A DNA stretch of 57,391 bases, from assembly GCF_000257645.1 (NCBI RefSeq), contig NZ_AJHJ01000029.1, positions 1-57,391 on the forward strand, read 5' to 3'. The notes beneath the pieces were generated by a model. It saw only the letters and a list, made by a program, of their open reading frames with translations, searched no databases and was not told the DNA's origin. This document shows, in pieces, positions 36,539-44,784 of this stretch. The stretch comes from Serratia sp. M24T3 (GTDB lineage: Bacteria; Pseudomonadota; Gammaproteobacteria; Enterobacterales; Enterobacteriaceae). The translations under genes and the position numbers were made by a program. Position 1 is the stretch's first letter. Every line of letters begins with the position of its first letter.

Positions 36539-37588
36539 ATGGATTTAAAGAGTGAAATTATTTTTCCGAACAAACTCATCCCCGGTGACGTTATTGCTAT
36601 AACAGCACCATCCTCAGGTGTCCCTTCACATTTGCATGCACGACTGGACATGGCCATCAGAAATATCGAGAGAAGAGGCTATCGGGTTCTGGAGGGCAAT
36701 TGCTTACGGTCCCAGCATAAAAACAAAAGTGCAGACAAAACCGCCCGGGCAGCTGAGTTGATGACATTTCTGACTAATCCAGAAATAAAAGCCATTATGC
36801 CGCCCTGGGGAGGTGACCTTGGTATGGAGTTGCTGGAGTTGATGGACTTCGAACAATTACGTGAGTGTGAACCTAAGTGGTTTGTCGGTTTCTCTGATCT
36901 GACGACATTTCAATTTCCTCTGACTACGCTTACTGGGTGGGCAACATTGCACGGTCCAAACCTGATGGATCTGGGCGCCGAAACTCTAGATGCAACGACC
37001 CAGGCTATATGGTGCATTCTTGAGAGTGATCGGGGGATTGCGGTTCAACAGCATGCCTCCGTTGCATTTCAAATCGAAGAAAATCAATGGGGGACTAATA
37101 CCTGCGCCGGATTTAACCTGACACAGCAAACCGAATGGAAGGCATTAAATATAGCCAGTTATGATGCCTGTTTTCAGGGGCGCCTGCTGGGTGGATGCCT
37201 CGATATTATTTCCCGCTTAGCTGGAACCCAGTTTGGAAATCTTCCACTTTTTCATGCCAATCATTGTGATGAAGGGATTATCCTCTATTTCGAAAATGTC
37301 GAAATGGGTCCCTGCGAATTAACAAGAGCATTACTTAGCCTGCGCTTACAGGGCTGGTTTACTGATTTACAGGGTGTTCTCATTGGCAGAAGTGCAGGAC
37401 CAAATACCAGTGACGCTTCAAAGCATACCTACATTGATGCTTTGCGCGCGGTACTAGGTGATCTTACAGTTCCTGTCCTTTATGACGTAGACATTGGTCA
37501 TATCCCGCCTCAAATATCATTGGTTAATGGTGCAATGGCAAAAGTCGAATTCAGGGCTGGCTGTGGTTCAGTGATACAACAGTTATAA
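36539..37588 (+). CDS. mccF: MccF-like S66 peptidase, microcin C resistance
   Basis: A 349-residue LD-carboxypeptidase-fold serine peptidase. Catalytic residues are visible: Ser119 in WFVGFSDLT, Glu in ILYFENVEMGP and His in VDIGHIPP. MccF enzymes cleave the amide bond between the peptidyl or aminoacyl part and the nucleotide of microcin C and so protect aminoacyl-tRNA synthetases. It is a passenger of the Tn3-like transposon with no other microcin gene beside it, so it is a resistance gene rather than part of a producer cluster. A general LD-carboxypeptidase is less likely because of the MccF-like length and ends. Confidence 0.88.
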   Translation: MDLKSEIIFPNKLIPGDVIAITAPSSGVPSHLHARLDMAIRNIERRGYRVLEGNCLRSQHKNKSADKTARAAELMTFLTNPEIKAIMPPWGGDLGMELLELMDFEQLRECEPKWFVGFSDLTTFQFPLTTLTGWATLHGPNLMDLGAETLDATTQAIWCILESDRGIAVQQHASVAFQIEENQWGTNTCAGFNLTQQTEWKALNIASYDACFQGRLLGGCLDIISRLAGTQFGNLPLFHANHCDEGIILYFENVEMGPCELTRALLSLRLQGWFTDLQGVLIGRSAGPNTSDASKHTYIDALRAVLGDLTVPVLYDVDIGHIPPQISLVNGAMAKVEFRAGCGSVIQQL

Positions 37589-37611
37589 TCAATGAGCAAA
37601 TACGCCCATAT

Positions 37612-37645
37612 AAAGGAAAGTCTTCATATTGTTGCCTTTCCTTTT
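37612..37645 (+). terminator. Probable terminator after mccF
   Basis: A 9-bp stem AAAGGAAAG (37612-37620) and CTTTCCTTT (37636-37644) followed by tctcat lies 24 bp after the mccF stop. The rest of the gap to the right terminal repeat at 37829 is AT-rich and empty. Confidence 0.55.
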
Positions 37646-37877
37646 CTCATCAATCAGATTCCTTAACAGCATTAGTTCCTTCCCAAATGATTATCCTTAC
37701 CTCATCCTGTATTGGAAATACATAAACTAGAGTAACAATAATTTATTTGTTTTTTATAAAAAATAAATTACCTTCTTAGCGTACGTTTTCGTTCCGTTGG
37801 CCCTCATCCCCCTACTTCAGAAAAGAATCTTAACGTGAGTTTTCGTTCCACTGAGCGTCAGACCCCGACTCGTAAAT

Positions 37878-37900
37878 AAAAGGCCCTAAGGGGCCTTTTT
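37878..37900 (-). terminator. Rho-independent terminator of the HTH gene
   Basis: The stem AGGCCC/GGGCCT with a taag loop, followed on the minus strand by tttta, immediately follows the stop codon of the HTH gene at 37900. It lies only 12 bp outside the transposon end. Confidence 0.7.
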
Positions 37901-38529
37901 TAGTGGGATGACTGATGACCGATGAGAGCGGCTTGTTTGCGGATCTCTTTCATATGTTCACCTGCCGGGCCGTATTTTTTCAGTGCATCGATGACATTTA
38001 AATTTTCTTCATCATCGAAAAAATATAATGCAGTCAAGAACGAGGTTTTAGTGACTGGGCTAAAATCGCCCAACAACAATAAAACTTCTTCAACCCCATC
38101 AACCATGCGGTTTCCTTCAAACTGGAATATTGGGAACTTGCTCTCGCCCCCTACCTGCACTGCCAGCAATTTTTTGGCTTTCAGTCGATTGTTAATTGTC
38201 TGTCTTTTTACTCCGAGGATGTCAGCAGCTTTACTTGCCCGGCATGTTCCGCCGAGTCTCTTCAAACGTTCTGCAAATTTGACCGCGCTTTCATTTAGAT
38301 GATCCATTTTGCGTTTTTCACGCGGTGACATCTCAGAAGACCGGTCAAGTTGAGTTTCAAAAAAGAGCTTAGCCAGTTCGTTATCTGTCATGTTGCGAGC
38401 GGTGGTTAACTGTTTTTTTTCAGCTAATTTAGCCACTAACTCAACTGCCAAATTTGATAAGCGATCAAACACGGCCGTTTGCTCTGCGGACAGTGGTTTG
38501 CGGCATTCTTTTTGAATTGTGCTAGTCAT
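37900..38529 (-). CDS. Plasmid HTH protein, autoregulated, function unknown
   Basis: From the ATG at 38529 (GAGAGG upstream) the protein has 209 residues. The N-terminal half is rich in charged helices. A helix-turn-helix is clear at about residues 112-135 (RASKAADILGVKRQTINNRLKAKKL). The C-terminal part (FSPVTKTSFLTALYFF and on) resembles the DUF2384/Xre-MbcA toxin-binding fold in layout, but I could not confirm this and no RES-type toxin gene is next to it. The promoter carries a perfect inverted repeat that fits autoregulation. I do not recognise a named family. Confidence 0.75.
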   Translation of the reverse strand: MTSTIQKECRKPLSAEQTAVFDRLSNLAVELVAKLAEKKQLTTARNMTDNELAKLFFETQLDRSSEMSPREKRKMDHLNESAVKFAERLKRLGGTCRASKAADILGVKRQTINNRLKAKKLLAVQVGGESKFPIFQFEGNRMVDGVEEVLLLLGDFSPVTKTSFLTALYFFDDEENLNVIDALKKYGPAGEHMKEIRKQAALIGHQSSH

Positions 38530-38540
38530 ATTTACCTCTC

Positions 38541-38580
38541 TTTGACACTTAGGATAGTCACACAAGGGTAAAGTGTCAAA
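38541..38580 (-). promoter_or_regulatory. Promoter overlapped by perfect 10-bp inverted repeat
   Basis: TTTGACACTT (38541-38550) and AAGTGTCAAA (38571-38580) form a perfect inverted repeat with a 20-bp spacer. On the minus strand the upstream arm contains the -35 hexamer TTGACA, followed after 17 bp by TATCCT as -10. Binding of a dimer or tetramer here would block the promoter of the HTH gene. Confidence 0.75.
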
Positions 38581-38792
38581 TTAAAGCAACGTTAAAATAT
38601 ACAGATTGAACAGATGGTGTTGTGGCAATAGGGGTACTCCTGCGCTATGTGGTGTTGGGCAAGTTTTGATGCAAAGAGAAAACCTAAATGCGATAACAGG
38701 AGCGGCATAACTTAAAAACTATCGAGCTGAGTACGACACATCCAATATTAACGGTCTGATGCGCACCAGCGCTTAACTATAGGAAATTTCAC

Positions 38793-39059
38793 ATGACTAT
38801 AGACCAGTTACTTTTCAAACAAATGGTTGAGCAGTTTCCAGAGCTTGAAGGGTATTGGGACTTTGAAGAGCAGGCAGTGAAAGTTAAATCAGCGGAAGAC
38901 CTCCCCCTGAGCAGCGGAGAGAAAATCCTGATGACGTTCTTTTTGTCTGTGTGGTTCAACCGCAACGTTAATTTTGACATAACACGCGCGGCCGGATATT
39001 TGAGTACAGAAAACAAGCGGGTTATTACTCCGTGGTACATGGAACCGTTCTGGCCGTAA
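38793..39059 (+). CDS. Small plasmid protein of unknown function
   Basis: An 88-residue acidic protein (start MTIDQLLFKQMVEQFPELEG, end WYMEPFWP) with AGGAAA upstream of its ATG. It has no signal or membrane segment. It lies convergent with the relaxase gene, 25 bp from its 3' end. I do not recognise the family. The spacing, start signal and composition support a real gene. Confidence 0.6.
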   Translation: MTIDQLLFKQMVEQFPELEGYWDFEEQAVKVKSAEDLPLSSGEKILMTFFLSVWFNRNVNFDITRAAGYLSTENKRVITPWYMEPFWP

Positions 39060-39084
39060 CGGGAGGACATCAAGTCCCGCCCCT

Positions 39085-41043
39085 TTACGGTTTGAACGTC
39101 CCACGATTAGTGGGTTTGTGTTCCTCTTCTTCGCGATAGCGACGTTCGTCGCGCAGACGCTGCTCGTAACGCGCCTGGGCAAGCTCTTCGTAATAGGCGT
39201 TTGACGCCTTGCGCGATTGAATATTGCCAATCTCTTTTTCTACATCACCACGTTGATAGGTGTCAGTCACACTGATTTGGCGCGCCTGATAGAGATTATG
39301 TTCAGCGACGGCGCCAACGGCGGTCGCAACAAACAGGCCATTACCGTCGAATTTACCCAACTCGCCCGACTTCCATTGCATCATATTGACTGCCGTCAGC
39401 GTGTTGACCGCACGCCCATCATACGGCTGGTAAACCTCGATGGAATCACCACGGTCGATAATGGAATCCCTGCCTTGTCGGCTGTAAACCGCTGCGCCAT
39501 CACGGTGAAGTCTGACAGTAAACCCATCGGCTTTAAGCAGCGGCGTATCGTCAGCAGGGGCACAGTGAATAATGTCTTCTGTACGCGTTGGATAACGATT
39601 TTTACGCCCTTCACGATACGCCCAGCCGCGCAGCTGGCTCACCGCCGCCTGGCTTCCTTTCAGCGCTTCCTGCCCGGTCCAGACGCGATAGGACATCGGC
39701 CGGGCCTTCCCTTCTTCGCGCAGCTGTTCGCGTTCGGCCTTCAGCTGGATACGCAGCCCCGCCATCGCTTTTTCTCGTTCAAACTCCACCACGTTATACA
39801 TCAGCTTGCGCATGTGCGGATCGCCCTCACCGTGCCGAATCCGCACCTTCTGCACGCGGAAACTATCGGCAATCTCACGGAACCGCTCGGCCATGCGCAG
39901 GTCCGGTTTGACCCACGATTTGCGGTAAGCCTGATAATCGTCTTTTAACTGTTGACGTGCCTCGGCACGGGCAATGCGGCGGTCTTGACGTGCGCCCTGG
40001 TCACGCATGTGCAGCTGGTCGTTGTAAGCCGCGTGCACGTGTTTGTCATGCACGTCGGCGTCGTTAAGCGGCGACGGCACGAAGTCGCCGACCTTAGGCA
40101 CAATACGCGAAAGCGTCATGGAAGTGTGCAGGCGCGAGGCCTTAATCGGCGTATGGCCAGGGTTGAACCTGTCACGCACAATCATGCCTTCGCCGCGTCG
40201 TTCCAGCTTGAGGCCGGCACGGTCGAACACGGCGTGTATACGGTCCCACGTCGCCGATTTGTCACGGAACATCGCATTGATGTCCTTGCGACAGTGCGTC
40301 ACGGCGTAGGTGTACAGGCTTTCGCGGTCGCCGAAATGCTCCAGCGTTGCTGCACCGCGCGGGGCCTTTTTGTAGCCGCGTTTGGCGCGCACGACCTGGT
40401 TGTCGGCATCACGAACCCAGCTACCATTATCAACCTTGAAATCATATTTAAGTTCTAGCTCGCGGCAAATTCGCTGCATCTTATCAGCATCCCCGTGAAC
40501 GGAAACGGCTTTAAACGTCAGGGGGTTTACGCGGTTAGCAACAACATGAACGTGCACATTGTCGGTATCGCGGTGAATCGACGCCATGTATTGATGAAGC
40601 TGCATACCCATACAGCGCAGGGCATACCGCGCCGCCTTGAAAATCTGATCGTCAGTCGGGTTTTCGTCTTCCTGCCAGCTCAGAATGAAATGATAAACCG
40701 GGTCCTTGATGCGGTCGTTCTGCTTGGAAACGCCGCTCATTTCTGACGCCGCGCTTTCAAAGGAAAGCAAGTTGTGCTGGCTGATCACTCCGTCCACCGA
40801 CACGCGGGATTCACCGCGTGCGTCAACGGAAATGAGCTGGGATTCTGCCAGATTTTCGGTGCGGTTCATGTACTCGACCAGCCGCTCGAACACCTTGCCG
40901 CGTGCACGGGCCGGACGTTTGAAACGCGGGTCTTCCTTGATTTCATCTTTCAGGGAAATGTCATCACGCACCGAAACGTAGCCGACCAGCTGTACAAAGC
41001 TGGAGCGGCCGTCACGACGTTTCGGTGGGATGATGATGTTCAT
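39085..41043 (-). CDS. mobA: MOBP-type relaxase
   Basis: A 652-residue relaxase. The metal-binding histidine motif is IHRDTDNVHVHVVANRVNP near residue 160, and Tyr22 (VQLVGYVSV) is a candidate nicking tyrosine. The rest is a long charged C-terminal region with a coiled-coil-rich part (KAEREQLREEGKARP) and an acidic-basic tail. The order relaxase, small MobB, oriT and divergent MobC resembles the mobilization region of IncL/M-type plasmids. The ATG overlaps the MobB-like stop by one base. It would nick oriT at 41408-41493 and pilot the strand. No T4SS or coupling protein is in the window. Confidence 0.92.
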   Translation of the reverse strand: MNIIIPPKRRDGRSSFVQLVGYVSVRDDISLKDEIKEDPRFKRPARARGKVFERLVEYMNRTENLAESQLISVDARGESRVSVDGVISQHNLLSFESAASEMSGVSKQNDRIKDPVYHFILSWQEDENPTDDQIFKAARYALRCMGMQLHQYMASIHRDTDNVHVHVVANRVNPLTFKAVSVHGDADKMQRICRELELKYDFKVDNGSWVRDADNQVVRAKRGYKKAPRGAATLEHFGDRESLYTYAVTHCRKDINAMFRDKSATWDRIHAVFDRAGLKLERRGEGMIVRDRFNPGHTPIKASRLHTSMTLSRIVPKVGDFVPSPLNDADVHDKHVHAAYNDQLHMRDQGARQDRRIARAEARQQLKDDYQAYRKSWVKPDLRMAERFREIADSFRVQKVRIRHGEGDPHMRKLMYNVVEFEREKAMAGLRIQLKAEREQLREEGKARPMSYRVWTGQEALKGSQAAVSQLRGWAYREGRKNRYPTRTEDIIHCAPADDTPLLKADGFTVRLHRDGAAVYSRQGRDSIIDRGDSIEVYQPYDGRAVNTLTAVNMMQWKSGELGKFDGNGLFVATAVGAVAEHNLYQARQISVTDTYQRGDVEKEIGNIQSRKASNAYYEELAQARYEQRLRDERRYREEEEHKPTNRGTFKP

Positions 41044-41378
41044 TAGTCGAATCGCTGGTCGATACGTAGGATGGCTTTTTTCAGTTCCTGCAGCACCTCG
41101 GCATACTCCTTGCTGCCTATCCCCTTGCCCTGAGTGAACAGGTGTTTTTGCAAGCCGCCCAGTCGCGACAACTCCATGATCAGCTTATGGTCGGTCTGCG
41201 GAACAATCTTTCTAGACATCGCACAGCGCAGCATAAACGCGCCCAGGCTCAGGCCGGCGTCGGTCGCCTTTTGGCGAATGGCGTCGCGTTCTTCCGGCAG
41301 GCATCGAATGCTGGGAAGAAGTGCTGTGCGGTTTCTGCTTTCGCTTTTGCTCATCTTTTTTGACGCCTGCTTGTCCAA
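41043..41378 (-). CDS. mobB: Relaxosome accessory protein, NikA/MobB-like
   Basis: A 111-residue basic protein whose central part (IRCLPEERDAIRQKATDAGLSLGAFMLRCAM, read in parts) is the ribbon-helix-helix-like region of NikA/MobC-family relaxosome proteins. The C-terminus ends LKKAILRIDQRFD. These proteins bind the inverted repeat in oriT and help the relaxase open it. It is the first gene of the mob operon and starts about 30 bp from the oriT hairpin. Confidence 0.85.
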   Translation of the reverse strand: MDKQASKKMSKSESRNRTALLPSIRCLPEERDAIRQKATDAGLSLGAFMLRCAMSRKIVPQTDHKLIMELSRLGGLQKHLFTQGKGIGSKEYAEVLQELKKAILRIDQRFD

Positions 41379-41399
41379 TTCGATTAGGGGTTTACCTAT

Positions 41400-41500
41400 T
41401 CCGAGGTGTCGGGGCTCTGCCCTGACCAGGCCTCTTTGTGGGACCGACTGCGTGTAGGCGGTGCTACAAAGTATATCCTGTCCCGTACTTTGTATCTGTG
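41400..41500. other. oriT of the MOBP relaxase
   Basis: Two inverted repeats lie just upstream of mobB. The distal pair GTCGGGGC (41408-41415) and GCCCTGAC (41419-41426) matches at 7 of 8. The second, ACAAAGTA (41466-41473) and TACTTTGT (41486-41493), is perfect and its 12-bp spacer contains TATCCTGTCCC. TATCCTG is the conserved nic core of R64/RP4-type oriTs, with cleavage expected after the G at 41480. Confidence 0.78.
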
Positions 41501-41622
41501 AACTGGAGTATACCGCACTAACCTCGGTTTGTCATGGCGGCGAAGAGAATGAGGGCAAGGGGTGACAGGGATTTTGTAGCGGGTATACTTTTGGAAATTT
41601 CTCAAGAAGGACACACGAAACC

Positions 41623-41955
41623 ATGGCGAATACAAAGTTTTTCACGTAGGACCAGATTGATAACGCGAAATTGTCGTTATCGGACCTCCCCGACTTAACC
41701 CCGAACAGAATTACCCGTGAAGAAATGCTGACCTCATTGAGCGATGACATCGTCACGCTGTCGACTAAAAAAGGATACAGCGCCGCCGATATCAAGAAGG
41801 CACTGGAGGGGTTAGATATTCAGGTCAGTGAAAAGGCGATTGCCGAAATTTTGAAAAAGAGTGCGGGAAAATCAACGCGTAGTCGGAAACCCTCGCGTTC
41901 AACGGCGAACAGCAACGCAGTCACGCAACCGTCGCAAGATACGCAGGCGAGTTAA
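41623..41955 (+). pseudogene. mobC: MobC-like protein with early amber codon
   Basis: From the ATG at 41623, with AAGGAC upstream, the frame reads MANTKFFT, then TAG (41647-41649), then DQIDNAKLSLSDLPDLTPNR in the same frame up to the stop at 41955. The intact frame would give 110 residues of the small MobC-like family found beside MOBP relaxases (SLSDLPDLT and KKGYSAADIKKALEG are typical). It is either inactivated, read through, or started from the TTG at 41671 as a 94-residue form. It is divergent from mobB across oriT. Confidence 0.75.
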
Positions 41956-42002
41956 ACAGGTAGTCACTGAACGGCGAAGGTAGAAGGCAGGCCGGCCGTT
42001 CA

Positions 42003-42039
42003 TTACTTTTTGTATGGCTCGATGCCATACGGAAAGTAA
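42003..42039. other. Strong 16-bp hairpin in the leading region
   Basis: TTACTTTTTGTATGGC (42003-42018) and GCCATACGGAAAGTAA (42024-42039) pair at 14 of 16 positions around a 5-base loop. It lacks a T-run, so it is not a classic terminator. It lies near oriT and could be a single-strand promoter or initiation hairpin, which is inference. Confidence 0.55.
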
Positions 42040-42061
42040 CGCGTGCACCATAGCCCAAAAA

Positions 42062-42086
42062 AAAGGTGGCTCATTAGGCCACCTTT
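42062..42086. terminator. Bidirectional terminator hairpin
   Basis: A perfect 9-bp stem AAAGGTGGC (42062-42070) and GCCACCTTT (42078-42086) lies between the convergent MobC-like and DUF932 genes. The A-rich run to its left gives a T-run for the minus strand. Confidence 0.75.
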
Positions 42087-42097
42087 GAAGGTCGAAA

Positions 42098-42919
42098 TTA
42101 GGATTTAAGTTCTTTCATTTTTTTAGCCTGTGACCACAGCGCGCGGTTGGTTTTGATGTCGCCGTCTATGCCGTTGATCCCGCGCGTTCTGACACGCTTC
42201 CCTTTTGCATTGATGCCGTAGACGCCCCCCTTAATCAGATTTTCCTGCGGGCGCTGATAGACCGTCCAGATATCGTTGCTCTCGTCTTCACGGCGGCGGC
42301 TCTGTAGCACCTTCTCCGGCGTCAGCGGGTTGTGCTGATTTTCATAACGGTATTCAAGCGCCGTTTCTGCAAAAATGCGTTGCTCGTCGCGATTGAGCTG
42401 AATGGCTTTCATTTCCTCACGCGATTCGGTAACGTCGTCGAAGCGGTATAACACCTCGAATGCCCCCTCAATCACCTGCCCGACGATATCGCCTTTGTGC
42501 GGCACGCGGATCTCTCCAAAGGTATCACCGCACACCATGCCGTTATGGCAAACAAATCTGAAAACGCCGGGGATCATCTGATAGCTGCTTGACCCGTCGT
42601 GGCTGTTTAGCAGAATGATTTACGGCACCTCTGCGCCCAGAATTTCACCCTGACGGCGAAGCCTGAGCATATGCTTGGCGTGACCAACGCGGCCTTGATC
42701 GCGCACGCGGGTCTGACAGGCAAAGAAGGGTTGAAAGCCTTCGGCGCGCAGCTTGTCCAGAATGGTGATGGTTGGGATGTACGTATAGCGTTCGCTGCGC
42801 GAATCGTGCTTGTCGTCCGAAAAAATGCTCGGGACGTGACGGAAAATTTCGTCATTGGTCAGCGCACGTTCTTTGCGGATCATATTGACTGAACGGAAAC
42901 CAGAAACTAATCGAGACAT
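42098..42919 (-). pseudogene. DUF932-family protein, in-frame ochre
   Basis: The frame from the ATG at 42919 (GGAG upstream) encodes MSRLVSGFRSVNMIRKERAL through ILGAEVP, then TAA (tta on plus at 42620-42622), then IILLNSHDGSSSYQMIPGVF and on to KKMKELKS. It is one frame of 273 residues with a single stop. Relatives read PEIILLNSHDG, so a GAA Glu codon probably became TAA. DUF932 proteins are common in the leading regions of conjugative plasmids and their role is unknown. The second part (from MIPGVFRFVC at 42577) could be made alone. Confidence 0.85.
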
Positions 42920-42972
42920 AATAAAACTCCAGCTTTTTTTAAGAAACGGCTGAAAGCTCAGCCGATGAAATC

Positions 42973-43338
42973 TTACCAATCGAAAACAGGTAAGGTGGTC
43001 AAAATACTTTCATCACGGTCAAAACTGACGAACGCAATGCCGGTATCTTTTGTGACGGTATCCAGCACGTGATATAACGCGGCCGATACACCTGCCTTGA
43101 GCAACGTTTCAAGACGTTTTTCGCGCTGTGTCAGTTGCACAATAAAACCGTATTCCCGATCAATGACCCACTCATCTTCTCCCCACGGTGCTTCGTTGTG
43201 GCTCGCACGCTGGGACAGACTAAGGTGCGCTAATAGCTCGCTGTCGGCCTGTGTCATGTGTGCCGTGCTGAGGGTGATCAATCCGGTCAATGGCACCGCT
43301 GTCTTGACCAGTTCTTGCAAAATTTCTTCTGACGCCAT
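42973..43338 (-). CDS. DUF5983-like plasmid protein
   Basis: From the ATG at 43338 (AAAAGG upstream) the protein has 121 residues. LITLSTAHMTQADSELLAHL and the C-terminal FVSFDRDESILTTLPVFDW resemble DUF5983 proteins, which carry an STAH motif and end in an acidic D-rich tail. They occur in plasmid leading regions beside DUF932 genes, as here. No function is established. It is cytoplasmic. Confidence 0.68.
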   Translation of the reverse strand: MASEEILQELVKTAVPLTGLITLSTAHMTQADSELLAHLSLSQRASHNEAPWGEDEWVIDREYGFIVQLTQREKRLETLLKAGVSAALYHVLDTVTKDTGIAFVSFDRDESILTTLPVFDW

Positions 43339-43922
43339 GACCTTTTCCTTTTGAGTTTGTGAGGGCGTGTTTCGCCGATGGCCTGGGAAACCTCGCCGAC
43401 CGTGCGCAATGACAAGGGGAAAGGCAAAGCCGCAGCTTGAAGGAAGCATGACTGAAAGACCGGGTGCAGCCTTTCAGCCACTGGCGGCCCTTGTCAGGGC
43501 GCACAGGCGTGGTATCCCTTCAAGGCCCGGAGGAATTTGCCCGACAAGGTCAACGGCGGAAAAGAGAAGGCGTCAGAAAGGGCAAGCGCAGCGCGCAGCC
43601 CATCGGGCGGAGGTCAAGCGAAGCGCGAAGGGCGCTGGCCCGGAGGCGTCAGCGATAGCGCCCGCAGGGGCGAGACGCAGGGCGGCTCGATGCGCAGCAC
43701 GCTTGAGCGGCCCAAAGGGCGACGCACTGGCCGTTGATGTTAAGTCTTTTGGTTTTTACCTCCCTGAATGCTTTCCGACGTTGCATACCCCTCAATACGC
43801 CTCGCATTTAGGGAGTAATTTTCACGTTTGAGAGCGGCCTGTAGGCCGAGGTGAGCCGAATATAGGGGCGCAGGCTGGGAATTCTGATCCACATGCAGGA
43901 AGGGCGGCTTATCATAGTGATA
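43339..43922. other. GC-rich leading-region sequence, no gene supported
   Basis: About 580 bp upstream of the DUF5983-like gene. The centre (43500-43740) is very GC-rich with short repeats of the gcgaagggcgc/gggcgacgc kind. Open frames on the plus strand (43367-43831) have arginine-rich, low-information translations and no good start signal, so I do not call a gene. Such stretches are common upstream of these genes on enterobacterial plasmids. Confidence 0.45.
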
Positions 43923-43949
43923 AAAAAAGCGCAGATTCTGCGCTTTTTA
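43923..43949 (-). terminator. Terminator of the mqsRA operon
   Basis: The stem AAAGCGCAGA/TCTGCGCTTT with a short loop at 43923-43949 is followed by a T-run on the minus strand. It lies directly after the mqsA stop codon. Confidence 0.85.
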
Positions 43950-43954
43950 ACGTA

Positions 43955-44350
43955 TTAATTTCTGATCTCGTTCAACAATTCGGGGTGATGGTCCAGCACT
44001 TGCAACAGTTTAATAGTGGAGGGATGCGGCTGGGCGATGCCCTTTTCATAGCGTGAGAACGCATTCACCCCCCCTCCGAAAATTTCGCTGGCCTCTTTCT
44101 GGGTGAGTGCCAGTTTTTTCCGCACGCTCATAATAAACGCCGGCTCAATGGTCACCGCGATGATTTTGGCTTTGAACGCCTTAATCCTTGCCTGATACGC
44201 GTTGGACTGCTCACGGTCCATGATGACCTCGCCGCAGGCAGCGCAATGGTCGCCCTCGGCCTCGATATGCGTTTTGTGGCCACGGAAGACATAAGGGATT
44301 TTTTGGGTACCAGACACCAGTTCTGCACCGCCACAGACGGAACATTTCAT
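43955..44350 (-). CDS. mqsA: MqsA-type antitoxin and autorepressor
   Basis: A 131-residue antitoxin from the ATG at 44350. The N-terminal zinc domain has Cys pairs C3/C6 (MKCSVC) and C36/C39 (DHCAACGE), almost as in E. coli MqsA. The C-terminal XRE-like helix-turn-helix is LTQKEASEIFGGGVNAFSRY, which binds the operator. It neutralises MqsR by sealing off its active site region. It follows mqsR after one base, the usual toxin-first order of this system. Two matching operators lie upstream at 44685-44733. Confidence 0.96.
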   Translation of the reverse strand: MKCSVCGGAELVSGTQKIPYVFRGHKTHIEAEGDHCAACGEVIMDREQSNAYQARIKAFKAKIIAVTIEPAFIMSVRKKLALTQKEASEIFGGGVNAFSRYEKGIAQPHPSTIKLLQVLDHHPELLNEIRN

Positions 44351-44351
44351 G

Positions 44352-44648
44352 TTATTTCTCCTTGAATGACACAATTAAAACGCCGTGGCTCACGGTCAGT
44401 TTCAGGTAAACAACACCACAGGGCAACGTCGGACTGTAAACATCCTGCCAAACGGTGTGATCGCGGTATGTCGTCATACTTTTAAAAAAATCTCTCATGG
44501 TCAGTCCGTTGATTGCATCACACATATCATCAAACGTCAGACCCAGTTCGTCGGCACCGTTAATGGCCGTGTTCGTGGCTTTCACTTTACCTTCCGCCAC
44601 AAGGGTCTGAACAATATGCAGTCGCGTATGGGGCGTTTTCTTTTCCAT
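44352..44648 (-). CDS. mqsR: MqsR-type mRNA interferase toxin
   Basis: A 98-residue RelE-fold endoribonuclease. Lys56, Gln68 and Tyr81 fall exactly at the positions reported as catalytic in E. coli MqsR, and the protein has the same length. It cleaves mRNA, mainly at GCU-type sites in the known enzyme, and slows growth when MqsA is lost. On a plasmid it should act in post-segregational killing, which may matter because parM and resD are broken here. Confidence 0.96.
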   Translation of the reverse strand: MEKKTPHTRLHIVQTLVAEGKVKATNTAINGADELGLTFDDMCDAINGLTMRDFFKSMTTYRDHTVWQDVYSPTLPCGVVYLKLTVSHGVLIVSFKEK

Positions 44649-44684
44649 GATCGCTCGTTAATCCGTTTCCGATTTCAGTAATTA

Positions 44685-44746
44685 TAACCTAAAAGGTTAG
44701 TCATACCACTCTCTAAATTAACCTTTTAGGTTATTTTAGAGAGTGG
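44685..44746. promoter_or_regulatory. Twin MqsA operators within a long palindrome
   Basis: TAACCTAAAAGGTTA (44685-44699) and TAACCTTTTAGGTTA (44719-44733) are 15-bp palindromes of the known MqsA box type AACCT-N3-AGGTT. The second is nested inside a longer inverted repeat with arms CCACTCTCTAAA (44706-44717) and TTTAGAGAGTGG (44735-44746). The mqsRA promoter must overlap these boxes. Confidence 0.88.
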
Positions 44747-44784
44747 CTTTATCCAACGTATCAGACTGGGTCGGCGCGGCGGTT

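Noticed and set aside
39217..41046. Long plus-strand readings opposite the relaxase
   Set aside because: The relaxase frame has clear motifs and a start signal. The opposite frames are shadows.
43367..43831. 154-residue plus-strand reading in the GC-rich leading region
   Set aside because: It is rich in Arg, Gly and Ala with no motif, no good start signal and comparable frames on the other strand. It is probably a by-product of GC-rich sequence.
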